Source: Mesorhizobium tamadayense (GTDB taxonomy: Bacteria; Pseudomonadota; Alphaproteobacteria; Rhizobiales; Rhizobiaceae). From it: a DNA stretch of 64,000 nt. How positions within the stretch are numbered: position 1 is the first letter of the stretch; each line of letters starts with the position of its first letter. The notes beneath the pieces are model-generated. The model did no database searches and was not told the origin of the DNA. It worked only from the letters and a program-made list of their open reading frames with translations. The stretch lies in NCBI RefSeq assembly GCF_003863365.1, contig NZ_RQXT01000031.1, positions 1-64,000 of the forward strand, in the 5' to 3' direction. This document shows positions 41,107 to 50,135 of the stretch, piece after piece. The position numbers and the translations under genes were made by a program.

Positions 41107-42480
41107 TCAGGCGTTGGCGGCCTGCTTGTGCTGGACCGGATGGCTCTTCTTGAGCAGGTCCGAGACCAGGAAGGCCAGCTCGATCGCCTGGTCGGCGTTG
41201 AGGCGCGGATCGCAATGGGTGTGATAGCGGTCCTGCAGGTCTTCCGCCGTGATGGCGCGGGCGCCGCCCGTGCACTCGGTGACGTTCTTGCCGGTCATCT
41301 CGACATGGATGCCGCCGGGATGCGTGCCTTCGGCGCGATGCACCTCGAAGAAGGTCTGCACTTCCTTGAGAATGCGGTCGAACGGCCGCGTCTTGTAGCC
41401 GGCTGCCTCGATCGTGTTGCCATGCATCGGGTCGGAAGACCACACCACGTTGCGGCCTTCCATCTTCACCGCCCGCACCAGCTGCGGCAGATGCTCGGCG
41501 ACCTTGTCGGAGCCGAAACGCGCGATCAGCGTCAGCCGGCCGGGCTCGTTCTCGGGGTTGAGCAGGTCGATGAGTTCCAGCAGGCCGTCCGGCGTCAGCG
41601 ACGGACCGCATTTCAGGCCGAGCGGGTTCTCGATGCCGCGGCAATATTCGACATGCGCATGGTCGGGCTGGCGCGTGCGGTCGCCGATCCAGATCATGTG
41701 GCCAGAGGTCGCATACCAGTCGCCGGAGGTCGAATCGACGCGCGTCAGGGCCTCTTCATAACCCAGCAGCAGCGCCTCGTGGCTGGTGTAGAAATCGGTC
41801 TCGCGCAGCGCGAAATTGGTTTCGGAGGTGATGCCGACCGCGCGCATGAAATCCATCGTCTCGGTAATGCGGTTGGCCAGCGCACCGTATTTCTCGCCCT
41901 GCGGGCTGTCGGCGACGAAGCCCAGCATCCAGCGATGCACATTTTCCAGGCTGGCATAGCCGCCCTGCGCGAAGGCGCGCAGAAGATTGAGCGTCGCGGC
42001 AGACTGGCGGTAGGCCATTTCCTGCCGCGCCGGATCCGGGATGCGCGACGCGGCGTCGAACTCGATGCCGTTGATGATGTCGCCGCGGTAGCTCGGCAGC
42101 GTCACGCCGGCCTTGGTCTCGTTGTCGGACGAGCGCGGTTTGGCGAACTGGCCGGCGACGCGGCCGACCTTCACCACCGGCTGCGCGCCGGCGAAGGTGA
42201 GCACGACCGACATCTGCAGGAAGACGCGGAAGAAATCGCGAATGTTGTCCGCGCCGTGCTCGGCAAAGCTCTCCGCGCAATCGCCGCCCTGGAGCAGGAA
42301 GGCCTCGCCGGCGGCGACCGCCGCCAGTTGCTTCTTCAACTTGCGCGCCTCGCCGGCAAAAACCAGCGGCGGATAGGTGGCGAGCCGCGCCTCCGTGGTC
42401 TGCAGCGCCGCAAGGTCCGGGTAGGCCGGCACCTGCTTGATCGGCTTTGCCCTCCACGAATTCGGCGACCATTTCGTCAT
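41107..42480 (-). CDS. 3-deoxy-7-phosphoheptulonate synthase, class II (457 aa)
   Basis: First step of the shikimate pathway, joining phosphoenolpyruvate and erythrose 4-phosphate. It is the plant-like class II enzyme: [19 protein letters not shown] near the start, the metal Cys in [69 protein letters not shown] and [19 protein letters not shown]. The C-terminus holds [20 protein letters not shown]. Length is usual. The ATG at 42480 begins MTKWSPNSW, as in relatives. Expected to be a single-gene unit. Confidence 0.95.
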   Translation of the reverse strand: MTKWSPNSWRAKPIKQVPAYPDLAALQTTEARLATYPPLVFAGEARKLKKQLAAVAAGEAFLLQGGDCAESFAEHGADNIRDFFRVFLQMSVVLTFAGAQPVVKVGRVAGQFAKPRSSDNETKAGVTLPSYRGDIINGIEFDAASRIPDPARQEMAYRQSAATLNLLRAFAQGGYASLENVHRWMLGFVADSPQGEKYGALANRITETMDFMRAVGITSETNFALRETDFYTSHEALLLGYEEALTRVDSTSGDWYATSGHMIWIGDRTRQPDHAHVEYCRGIENPLGLKCGPSLTPDGLLELIDLLNPENEPGRLTLIARFGSDKVAEHLPQLVRAVKMEGRNVVWSSDPMHGNTIEAAGYKTRPFDRILKEVQTFFEVHRAEGTHPGGIHVEMTGKNVTECTGGARAITAEDLQDRYHTHCDPRLNADQAIELAFLVSDLLKKSHPVQHKQAANA

Positions 42481-42503
42481 CGCTGCACCCAAACGCCCTT
42501 TCA

Positions 42504-42557
42504 GAGCAATTCCAGGAAAAGCGCGAAGCGGTTTTCCGTCCGGAATTGCGTCAAACA
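42504..42557 (+). repeat. dispersed nested-palindrome repeat, copy D
   Basis: GAGCAATTCCAGGAAAAGCG followed by GCGGTTTTCCGTCCGGAATT. It lies 24 bp upstream of the DAHP synthase start codon, between that gene and mfd, and is probably in the 5' leader of the DAHP synthase mRNA. Confidence 0.8.
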
Positions 42558-42674
42558 AACAAGCAGGCGCCCTCGCCTGCAAATCTACCCTGTATCAGGA
42601 TCGCGGCTCCTTACACGAAGCCGATTTCCTATTCTAGCCGGGAATTTCAGCAGTGGCGAATGGCTTCACCTGCC

Positions 42675-45600
42675 TTAGGCGGCTTTGTCGACCAACCGCG
42701 CCAATTGCGTCATTACCACCGCCGAGCCGGCCAGGCGTTTCTCCGCATTCGGCCAGTCGCGGATGAACACCACGCTGTGGTCGGCCCTGATCTTGGCCAG
42801 CGAGCCCTGCTCGCCGATGAACTTGACCAGCCCGACCGGATTGGGGAATTCGCGCTTGCGGAAATGGACGACGACGCCCTTGGGGCCGGCATCGAGCTTC
42901 TCGACATTGGCTTTGCGGCAAAGCATTTTGATGAAGACGATCTTCAACAGATGCGTCACCTCCTCCGGCAGCGGCCCGAAACGGTCGATCAACTCGGCGC
43001 CGAAGCCGTCGATTTCCTCGGTGGTTTCGAGGTCGCCAAGGCGGCGGTAGAGCGCCATCCTGAGCTGCAGGTCCGGCACATAGCTTTCCGGGATCATCAC
43101 GGCGGTGCCCACCGCGATCTGCGGCGACCAGCCGCCGTCCTGCGCCTCGCCCGAATCCTTCACCTCGGCCACCGCCTCTTCCAGCATCTGCTGGTAGAGC
43201 TCGAAACCGACCTCCTTGATGTGCCCGGACTGTTCCTCGCCGAGGAGATTGCCGGCGCCTCGGATATCGAGGTCGTGGCTGGCAAGCTGGAAGCCGGCAC
43301 CGAGCGTGTCGAGCGACTGCAGCACCTTCAGCCGGCGCTCGGCCGTGTCGGTGAGCTTGCGTTTGGCCGGCAGCGTGAACAGCGCATAGGCGCGCACCTT
43401 CGAGCGGCCGACGCGGCCGCGCAGCTGGTAGAGCTGGGCCAGACCGAACATGTCGGCGCGGTGAATGATCAGCGTGTTGGCGGTCGGGATGTCGAGGCCG
43501 GACTCGACGATGGTGGTCGAAAGAAGTACGTCGTACTGGCCGTCGTAGAAGGCGTTCATGATGTCGTCGAGCTCGCCGGCCGGCATCTGGCCGTGGGCGA
43601 CCGCCACCTTCAGCTCCGGCACGGATTCCTTCAGGAAATCATGGATTTCCGAAAGATCGCTGATGCGCGGCACGACATAGAAGGAATGCCCGCCGCGATA
43701 GCGTTCGCGCAGCAGCGTCTCGCGGATGACCAGCGGATCAAAGGGCGAGATGAAGGTGCGCACCGCCATGCGGTCGACCGGCGGCGTGGCGATCAGCGAC
43801 AGCTCGCGCACGCCCGTCAGCGCCAGCTGCAGCGTACGCGGGATCGGCGTCGCCGACAGCGTCAGCACATGCACGTCGTTCTTCAGCTCCTTCAGCCGCT
43901 CCTTGTGCTTGACGCCGAAATGCTGCTCTTCGTCGATGATCAGCAGGCCAAGATTCTTGAACGAGATCGAGCTGCCGAGCAGCGCATGCGTGCCGACGAC
44001 GATGTCGATCGTGCCGTCGGCAACCCCCTTCTTGGTCTCGGCCAATTCCTTGGAGCCGACCAGGCGCGAAGCCTGCCCAATGCGGATCGGCAGGCCGGAG
44101 AAACGTTGCGAGAAGGTCTTGAAGTGCTGCCGCGACAGCAGCGTCGTCGGTACGACCACCGCAACTTGGAACCCTTCCATCGCAGCGATGAAGGCGGCGC
44201 GCAGCGCCACTTCCGTCTTACCGAAGCCGACGTCACCGCAGATCAGCCGGTCCATCGGCTTGCCTGCGCCGAGATCGTCCGTGACGGAATCGATTGCTGT
44301 CTGCTGGTCGTCGGTTTCCTCATAAGGGAAGCGCGCCGCGAACTCGCCATAGAGGCCGTCGGCCGGGATCATGGCCGGCGCGGCGCGCATCTGCCGCTCG
44401 GCGGCGATGCGGATCAATTGTCCTGCCATGTCGAGCAGGCGGCGCTTCAGCCGCGCCTTGCGCGCCTGCCAGGCGCCGCCGCCGAGCTTGTCGAGCGTCG
44501 CTTCCGCCGAATCCGAGCCGTAGCGCGACAGGAGCTCGATATTTTCGACCGGCAGGAACAGCCGGTCGTCGCCGGCATAGTGGATCTCCAGGCAGTCATG
44601 CGGTGCGCCGACCGCCTCGATGGTGCGCAGGCCGATGAAGCGGCCGATGCCGTGATCGGCATGGACGACGATATCGCCCGAGGACAGCGACGTGGCCTCG
44701 GCAATGAAGTCGGAAGCCTTCTTTTTGCGTTTCGAACGGCGGATCAGCCTGTCGCCGAGAATGTCCTGCTCGGCGACGACCACCATATCGTCGGTTTCGA
44801 AGCCGGATTCGAGCGGCAGCACGGCGAGCCCCGCCTGCCCCGGCCCGAGCTTTTCGACCTCGGCAAGCGTGGCGACGGGCTTGAGGTTGCCGAGATGGTG
44901 CTCGGCGAGGATCTGGCTGAGACGGTCGAGCGAGCCTTCGGTCCAGCCGGCGACGATGACGCGGCGGCGCGCGGCGCGCTCGTCGGCAATGTGCTTTACG
45001 ACCACATCGAAGACATTGATGGCGGGATCGGCGCGCTGCTCGGCGAAGCTGCGGCCATGCCGCGAGCCCGCGTGGAAGACTCGTCTGCCCCCGACATCGG
45101 GCGCATCGAAGACGGTGAAGTCGATGTCCTCGCGCGGCCCGAGCGAAGCTTTGAGATTTTCCGGCGAGAGATAGAGCAGATCCGGCGCCACCGGCTTGTA
45201 GGGCACCGCATCCTTCAATGCGCTGTCGGCCTGCTTCCGGCGGGCCTCATAGTGGTCGAGGATCAGCGTGTGGCGCTCGGCCAGCGCCTCATGCGCCAGA
45301 TGGTCGAAGACCACAGGCGCATCCGGCAGATAGTCGAACACCGTCTCCAAGCGCTCGTAGAAGAACGGCAGCCAATGCTCCATGCCGGCAAAGCGTCGGC
45401 CCTCGCTGACCGCCGCATAGAGCGCGTCGTCGCGCGATGGCGCGCCGAAAGCCTCGATATAGGAGCGGCGGAAGCGGCTGATCGTCTCCGGCGTCAGCGC
45501 CACCTCGCTCATCGCCTGCAGCGCCATCGACTTGCGCTGACCGGTTGTGCGCTGGGTCGCCACGTCGAAGACGCGGATCGATTCCAGAGTGTCGCCGAAG

Positions 45601-46172
45601 AAGTCGAGCCTCAGCGCCTCGCTCCAGCCGGGCGCGAACAGGTCGAGGATGCCGCCGCGCACCGCGAACTCGCCGACGTCGCGCACCGTCGGCACGCGCT
45701 CGAAACCGGAATTCTCCAGCCGCGCGATCAACACGTTCATGTCGATCTGGTTGCCGGGCTTGGCATGGAAAGTCTGCGCTTCGATCAGCCCGGCCGGCGG
45801 AATGCGCTGCAGGAGCGCGTTGGCGGTGGTGAGGATCACGGCGCGATGCGGCTTCCTGGCGAGCGCAATGATGGCGGAAAGCGCGTCGCGCCGTCGCGCC
45901 GCAGCGTCCGCGCCCGGTGAGACACGGTCGTAAGGCAGGCAATCCCAGGCAGGCAGTTCCAGCACCGGCAGTCCGGGCGCCGCGAAGGCGAGCGCATCGA
46001 TGATCGCCGGCAGCCGCTGTCCGTCGCGCGCGACGAACAGCACTGGCTTGTCGGGCGCGATCTCGTGCGCCGTTTGCACCAGCGCGAAGGCTTCGTAGCC
46101 GTCGGCGACACCGTCGACGATGAACTGGCCGGCGCGGCCTTTCGGCAGGCCGATGGAGGGAATGAGGCTCAT
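42675..46172 (-). CDS. mfd: transcription-repair coupling factor (1165 aa)
   Basis: Removes stalled RNA polymerase from lesions and recruits UvrA. The UvrB-homology region is at the N-terminus (VADGYEAFALVQTAHEIAPDKPVLFVARD). The RNA-polymerase-interaction (CarD-like) part follows at about 480-560 (SGDIVVHADHGIGRFIGL). The motor has Walker A GDVGFGKTE, DEEQHFGVKHKERLK (motif II) and VGRSKVRAYALFTLP late motifs. The TRCF domain ends the chain. Length is normal. It starts 14 bp after sdhE, so both are in one transcript. Confidence 0.97.
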   Translation of the reverse strand: MSLIPSIGLPKGRAGQFIVDGVADGYEAFALVQTAHEIAPDKPVLFVARDGQRLPAIIDALAFAAPGLPVLELPAWDCLPYDRVSPGADAAARRRDALSAIIALARKPHRAVILTTANALLQRIPPAGLIEAQTFHAKPGNQIDMNVLIARLENSGFERVPTVRDVGEFAVRGGILDLFAPGWSEALRLDFFGDTLESIRVFDVATQRTTGQRKSMALQAMSEVALTPETISRFRRSYIEAFGAPSRDDALYAAVSEGRRFAGMEHWLPFFYERLETVFDYLPDAPVVFDHLAHEALAERHTLILDHYEARRKQADSALKDAVPYKPVAPDLLYLSPENLKASLGPREDIDFTVFDAPDVGGRRVFHAGSRHGRSFAEQRADPAINVFDVVVKHIADERAARRRVIVAGWTEGSLDRLSQILAEHHLGNLKPVATLAEVEKLGPGQAGLAVLPLESGFETDDMVVVAEQDILGDRLIRRSKRKKKASDFIAEATSLSSGDIVVHADHGIGRFIGLRTIEAVGAPHDCLEIHYAGDDRLFLPVENIELLSRYGSDSAEATLDKLGGGAWQARKARLKRRLLDMAGQLIRIAAERQMRAAPAMIPADGLYGEFAARFPYEETDDQQTAIDSVTDDLGAGKPMDRLICGDVGFGKTEVALRAAFIAAMEGFQVAVVVPTTLLSRQHFKTFSQRFSGLPIRIGQASRLVGSKELAETKKGVADGTIDIVVGTHALLGSSISFKNLGLLIIDEEQHFGVKHKERLKELKNDVHVLTLSATPIPRTLQLALTGVRELSLIATPPVDRMAVRTFISPFDPLVIRETLLRERYRGGHSFYVVPRISDLSEIHDFLKESVPELKVAVAHGQMPAGELDDIMNAFYDGQYDVLLSTTIVESGLDIPTANTLIIHRADMFGLAQLYQLRGRVGRSKVRAYALFTLPAKRKLTDTAERRLKVLQSLDTLGAGFQLASHDLDIRGAGNLLGEEQSGHIKEVGFELYQQMLEEAVAEVKDSGEAQDGGWSPQIAVGTAVMIPESYVPDLQLRMALYRRLGDLETTEEIDGFGAELIDRFGPLPEEVTHLLKIVFIKMLCRKANVEKLDAGPKGVVVHFRKREFPNPVGLVKFIGEQGSLAKIRADHSVVFIRDWPNAEKRLAGSAVVMTQLARLVDKAA

Positions 46173-46186
46173 GGGTTAAGCGTTTT

Positions 46187-46474
46187 TCAAAAGGTCTTGG
46201 TCCGTCGCGACGCCAGGATCTTCTGCAGCACCGCGCAATCGATATCAGGCGGAACCGGGCGTTCACCGGTGATCATCGGCAGGAATTCGGTGTCGGGGAT
46301 TTCGAGAAGCATTTCATATTGGTCGATTTCATCGCCGGTCAAGGCGCCGATCTCGGCATCGGCGAAGGAACCAAGGATGAGGTCCATCTCGCGCATGCCG
46401 CGATGCCGGGAGCGGAACAGCAGCTTACGCCGGCGGGCGTCGAGCCCCTCGCTTGATCGCTGCGTTCCGGTCAT
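46187..46474 (-). CDS. sdhE: FAD assembly factor SdhE (95 aa)
   Basis: Helps insert covalent FAD into succinate dehydrogenase. The small helical SdhE/DUF339 fold is clear: LDARRRKLLFRSRHRGMREMDLILGSFAD with the key R25-G-x-x-E29 motif (RGMRE), then LTGDEIDQYEMLLEIPDTEFLPMITG. No Cys or membrane segment. It lies directly upstream of mfd in the same direction and divergent from recG, a conserved rhizobial arrangement. Confidence 0.93.
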   Translation of the reverse strand: MTGTQRSSEGLDARRRKLLFRSRHRGMREMDLILGSFADAEIGALTGDEIDQYEMLLEIPDTEFLPMITGERPVPPDIDCAVLQKILASRRTKTF

Positions 46475-46567
46475 CGTGCCGCGTCCCTGTTCGAAGCGGC
46501 GCATATAGCGTGGATAGAAGACGGTGTCAGCCTTTGCGCTGCGCCCGTCGCGACATAAGCTGACAAG

Positions 46568-48676
46568 ATGCGTCCCTCCGTCCTCGATCCCCTGTTCGTC
46601 CCGATCACCTCGCTTGCCGGCGTCGGCCCGAAAGTCGGGACGCTGATCGAAAGGGTCGTGCCAGCCGATCTCGGCGACCGTCCCGCACGCGCCGCCGACC
46701 TTCTGTTCGTCTTGCCCAACACGGTGATCGACCGGCGCAACCGCCCCGGCATAGCGCTTTCCGCCGAAGGCCAGATCGTCACGCTCGAGGTGCGGGTCGA
46801 CCGCCATCAGCCGCCGCCGCGCGGCAACAGGTCCGTGCCCTACCGGGTCTACGCCCATGACGACACCGGCGAGATCGCGCTGACCTTCTTCCACGCCCAC
46901 GCCGCCTATCTGCAGAAGATGCTGCCGGAAGGCGAGCGCGTCGTGATCTCCGGCCGCATGGAATGGTTCAACGGCCGCCCAACCATGGTCCATCCCGACC
47001 ATATCGCACCGATCGACGAGGCCGAGGGCCTGCCGCTGGTCGAGCCGGTCTATCCGCTCACCGCCGGCCTGTCGGCCAAGGTGCTGCGCCGCGCCATCGG
47101 ACAAGCGCTGGGCCGCCTGCCGGAATTTCCGGAATGGCAGGACGACGCCTTCATGCGCCGACACACCTTTCCGTCCTTCGGCGACGCGCTCGCCCGCATT
47201 CACAACCCGAAGGACCCGCTCGACGTCGCGGTCGAGGGTTCGGCCTGGCGTCGCCTTGCCTATGACGAGTTCCTGGCCGGCCAAGTGTCGCTGGCGCTGG
47301 TGCGGGCCAAGATCCGCCGTCTGTCGGGCCGGCCGCTGGTCGGCGACGGCCGCATCGTCGAGAAACTGCGCGAAGCCCTGCCCTACAAGCTCACGCCTAG
47401 TCAGGAATTTGCGCTCGGCGAAATCAATGCCGATCTGGCCGATCCCGAACGCATGCTGCGCCTGCTGCAGGGCGATGTCGGCTCCGGCAAGACGGTGGTG
47501 GCGCTGCTTGCCATGGGACGCGCGGTCGAGGCCGGCGGCCAGGCGGCGCTGATGGCGCCGACCGAAATACTTGCGCGCCAGCACCTGTCGACCATCGCGC
47601 CGCTGGCAGAAAAAGCCGGCCTGCGCGTCGCCATCCTGACCGGCCGCGAGAAGGGCCGCGAGCGCAGCGAAACGCTGGAGGGCCTTACCAGCGGTGCGAT
47701 CGACATCGTCGTCGGCACCCACGCACTGTTCCAGGAAACGGTGACCTTCCACGATCTCGTGCTTGCCGTCGTCGACGAGCAGCATCGGTTCGGCGTCCAC
47801 CAGCGGCTTGCCATCACCGCCAAGGGCGACGCGCCGGATATGCTGGTGATGACGGCGACACCGATCCCGCGCACGCTGGTGCTGACCGCCTTCGGCGATA
47901 TGGACGTCTCGAAGCTCACCGAGAAACCCGCCGGCCGCCAGCCCATCCGCACCGTCACCTTGCCGCTGGAGCGGCTGGACGAACTGGTCGAGCGCATGCG
48001 CGATGCGGTGGCCGAAGGCCAGAAAATCTACTGGATCTGCCCGCTGGTCGAGGAATCCGAAGAAATCAAGCTGATGTCGGCGGAAGACCGTTTTGCTTCG
48101 CTGAAGCCGCTGTTCGGCGACCGGATCGGCCTGGTGCATGGGCGCATGAAGGGCGCGGAAAAGGACGAAGCGATGCGCGCTTTCAAGCAAGGCGAGACGC
48201 GCATATTGATCGCCACCACCGTCATCGAGGTCGGCGTCGACGTGCCGGACGCCACGATCATGGTCATCGAGCATGCCGAGCGTTTCGGCCTTGCGCAGTT
48301 GCACCAGCTGCGCGGCCGGGTCGGGCGCGGCGACCGGTCCTCCTCCTGCGTGCTGCTCTACAAGGACCCGCTAGGCGAGACGGCAAAACGGCGGCTTTCG
48401 GTGATGCGCGAGACCGAAGACGGCTTCCGCATCGCCGAGGAGGATCTGAAGCTGCGCGGCGAAGGCGAGTTGCTGGGCACCCGCCAATCCGGCACGCCGG
48501 GCTTCCAGGTGGCGCGCATCGAATTCCATGCCGACCTGCTCGAGGCCGCCCGCGACGATGCCAGGCTCATCCTGTCGCGCGACCCGGAGCTGCAGTCCGA
48601 ACGCGGCCAGGCGCTTCGCCTCTTGCTCTACCTGTTCGGGCGCGATGAAGCGGTGCGCTTGCTGCGCGCCGGCTGA
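46568..48676 (+). CDS. recG: ATP-dependent DNA helicase RecG (702 aa)
   Basis: Reverses stalled forks and processes Holliday junctions. The N-terminal wedge/OB domain (LPLTSLAGVGPKVGTLIE-like start, here FVPITSLAGVGPKVGTLIERV, to about residue 180) precedes the SF2 motor: Walker A GDVGSGKT near 300, DEQHRFGVHQR (motif II), TATPIPRTL (III), ATTVIEVGVDVPDA (V) and HQLRGRVGRGDRSS (VI). The C-terminus is standard. Its last 49 bp overlap the convergent DUF502 gene. Confidence 0.97.
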   Translation: MRPSVLDPLFVPITSLAGVGPKVGTLIERVVPADLGDRPARAADLLFVLPNTVIDRRNRPGIALSAEGQIVTLEVRVDRHQPPPRGNRSVPYRVYAHDDTGEIALTFFHAHAAYLQKMLPEGERVVISGRMEWFNGRPTMVHPDHIAPIDEAEGLPLVEPVYPLTAGLSAKVLRRAIGQALGRLPEFPEWQDDAFMRRHTFPSFGDALARIHNPKDPLDVAVEGSAWRRLAYDEFLAGQVSLALVRAKIRRLSGRPLVGDGRIVEKLREALPYKLTPSQEFALGEINADLADPERMLRLLQGDVGSGKTVVALLAMGRAVEAGGQAALMAPTEILARQHLSTIAPLAEKAGLRVAILTGREKGRERSETLEGLTSGAIDIVVGTHALFQETVTFHDLVLAVVDEQHRFGVHQRLAITAKGDAPDMLVMTATPIPRTLVLTAFGDMDVSKLTEKPAGRQPIRTVTLPLERLDELVERMRDAVAEGQKIYWICPLVEESEEIKLMSAEDRFASLKPLFGDRIGLVHGRMKGAEKDEAMRAFKQGETRILIATTVIEVGVDVPDATIMVIEHAERFGLAQLHQLRGRVGRGDRSSSCVLLYKDPLGETAKRRLSVMRETEDGFRIAEEDLKLRGEGELLGTRQSGTPGFQVARIEFHADLLEAARDDARLILSRDPELQSERGQALRLLLYLFGRDEAVRLLRAG

Positions 48677-49386
48677 GGTCCGGCGCCGAGCGGCGGGTTG
48701 GCGAGCGGTCCTTTGATCGCCTCGCCGTTCAGCGCCACTATCTCGGGCATGACCTCAGGCGCCACCAAGCCGGCCGAAACGATCAGCTTGGCGCCGTCCT
48801 CGATGGTCATGTCGAGCAGCACGATCTCGGATTTAGGCACATACATCAGGAAGCCAGTGGTCGGGTTCGGCGTGCACGGCATGAACACCGCGATCAGCGG
48901 ATCGCCTTCCTGGTCGAGCTTCTGGTTGATCTCGGTTTCCTTCTCGCTGGCCACGAAGACCAGCGACCACACCCCTTTTCGCGGATATTCCACCAGCCCG
49001 ACCTGGCGGAACATGTCGCCCTTGTTCGACAGCACTGTCTGGAAGATCTGTTTCAGCGAGCCATAGATGCCTCGCACCAGCGGCATGCGGCCGAGCAGCC
49101 GCTCGCCGAAATTGACGATGGCGCGACCGACGATGTTTGCGGTCATGAAGCCGATGAAGGTGATCAGCACAAGCGCGACGATCAGCCCGAAGCCGGGAAC
49201 CGGGAAAGGCAGGTAGGTATCGGGGTTGTAGCGCGCGGGAATGTAGGGCTTCACCCAGGAATCGACCCAGCCGATCAAGGACCAGGCGATATAGGCAGTG
49301 ATCGCCAGCGGCGCGCAGACGACGAAGCCGGTCAGGAAATAGTTCCTCAGCCGGGTCATGCCTGAGGTCTTGGAAGCATCCGACAT
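48628..49386 (-). CDS. DUF502 family membrane protein (252 aa)
   Basis: Two transmembrane helices, LTGFVVCAPLAITAYIAWSLIGWV and FPVPGFGLIVALVLITFIGFMTANIVGR, precede a conserved DUF502 domain (LLGRMPLVRGIYGSLKQIFQTV, VAVFMPCTPNPTTGFLMYVPKSEIVLLDMTIEDGAKLIVSAG). A charged tail, GAGPQPARSKRTASSRPNR, is encoded opposite the end of recG. Function unknown; plant homologues affect plastid structure. The overlap implies convergent transcription without a dedicated terminator. Confidence 0.9.
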   Translation of the reverse strand: MSDASKTSGMTRLRNYFLTGFVVCAPLAITAYIAWSLIGWVDSWVKPYIPARYNPDTYLPFPVPGFGLIVALVLITFIGFMTANIVGRAIVNFGERLLGRMPLVRGIYGSLKQIFQTVLSNKGDMFRQVGLVEYPRKGVWSLVFVASEKETEINQKLDQEGDPLIAVFMPCTPNPTTGFLMYVPKSEIVLLDMTIEDGAKLIVSAGLVAPEVMPEIVALNGEAIKGPLANPPLGAGPQPARSKRTASSRPNR

Positions 49387-49533
49387 GGTTCACCGCGGCG
49401 CAGGTTGCGACGCCAGATTAATAAACCGCGAGCCGGTTTGGAATTGCGAAGTTTTTAAAGAACGTTCGTCATGCCCACGACTCCCAAGCAACAAAATCCG
49501 CTTCCGTTCGCGATTGGCCGGAACATCCTTCCC

Positions 49534-49605
49534 TTCGTCATCCACGGGCGGAGCAGGCGCGAAGCGACTGCGCAGACCCGAGGATCCATTCCGTGACGTC
49601 TGCCG
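49534..49605 (+). repeat. 72-bp inverted repeat, left arm (REP-like)
   Basis: The arm runs from TTCGTCATCCACGGGCGGAG to CCATTCCGTGACGTCTGCCG. The right arm at 49975-50046 is its reverse complement with only 3 mismatches out of 72. Within the arm ATCC-A-CGGG pairs with CCCG-A-GGAT around a GC-rich centre, so each arm is itself hairpin-forming, like a REP element. The pair brackets the GIY-YIG gene. Confidence 0.9.
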
Positions 49606-49660
49606 AAGAATACAACATCTCGGGATGGCTGCCTGATCGTCTGGCCGTTATCCTTCTTTC

Positions 49661-49947
49661 ATGACAGGTTATGTCTATATGACTGCGAGCCGAAAGCGCG
49701 GCACTATCTATATCGGTGTCACAAACGATCTCGGCCGCCGAATGCCAGAGCACAAATCCGGTGCCGGCGCCCGCTTAACCAGACGGTACGGCGTAGAGCG
49801 CTTGGTTTGGTACGAAGAGTATTTCGACATTCGTGATGCGACCCAGCGCGAGAAGTCACTAAACGCTGGCCGCGCCAATGGAAGATCGAATTGATCGAAA
49901 AGACGAATCCGGAGTGGTTCGAGCTTTTCCGCGGCACCGGGTGGTAG
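49661..49947 (+). pseudogene. GIY-YIG nuclease (UPF0213/YhbQ type), frameshifted
   Basis: MTGYVYMTASRKRGTIYIGVTNDLGRRMPEHKSG is an intact GIY-YIG core with the catalytic Tyr pair (YVY and YIG), the Arg in GRR and the His in EHKSG. GARLTRRYGVERLVWYEEYFDIRDATQREKSL continues normally. At about 49860-49864 the run CTAAACGC lacks one base relative to the CTAAAACGC expected from the family, so translation leaves the frame and stops at 49894. The family tail KRWPRQWKIELIEKTNPEWFELFRGTGW, with the late catalytic Glu, is encoded in the next frame up to a stop at 49945-49947. The gene lies between the two 72-bp inverted repeats. Confidence 0.8.
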
Positions 49948-49974
49948 TGCCTAATTCTGCACGGCTTTGATCCG

Positions 49975-50046
49975 CCGCAAACGTCACGGAATGGATCCTC
50001 GGGTCTGCGCAGTCGCTTCGCTCCTGCTCCGCCCGTGGATGACGAA
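49975..50046 (-). repeat. 72-bp inverted repeat, right arm (REP-like)
   Basis: Reverse complement of the left arm with 3 mismatches in 72. It starts 27 bp after the true end of the GIY-YIG coding region; the left arm ends 55 bp before its start codon. The two arms and the gene form a unit of about 513 bp. Confidence 0.9.
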
Positions 50047-50135
50047 ACAAGGGCCAGCGGCAACTGCATTTCGAATGCTAGGCGCGAAACAAGCAACTCG
50101 GCACGTCACCCGCAGCCTTTCTACCGCAACGAATT

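Noticed and set aside
42447-45920. 1157-codon open frame on the plus strand
   Set aside because: Antisense to mfd; no recognisable domains and a compositionally biased translation, while mfd has all its motifs.
46187-48304. 705-codon open frame on the minus strand ending in sdhE
   Set aside because: Most of it is antisense to recG. Only the last 95 codons are a real protein (SdhE), starting at the ATG at 46474.
49719-50096. 125-codon minus-strand frame through the right inverted repeat
   Set aside because: Its apparent repeat of S-S-T-G-G-A-G-A-K-R with another frame at 49534-49605 is only the translation of the two DNA repeat arms, not a protein family.
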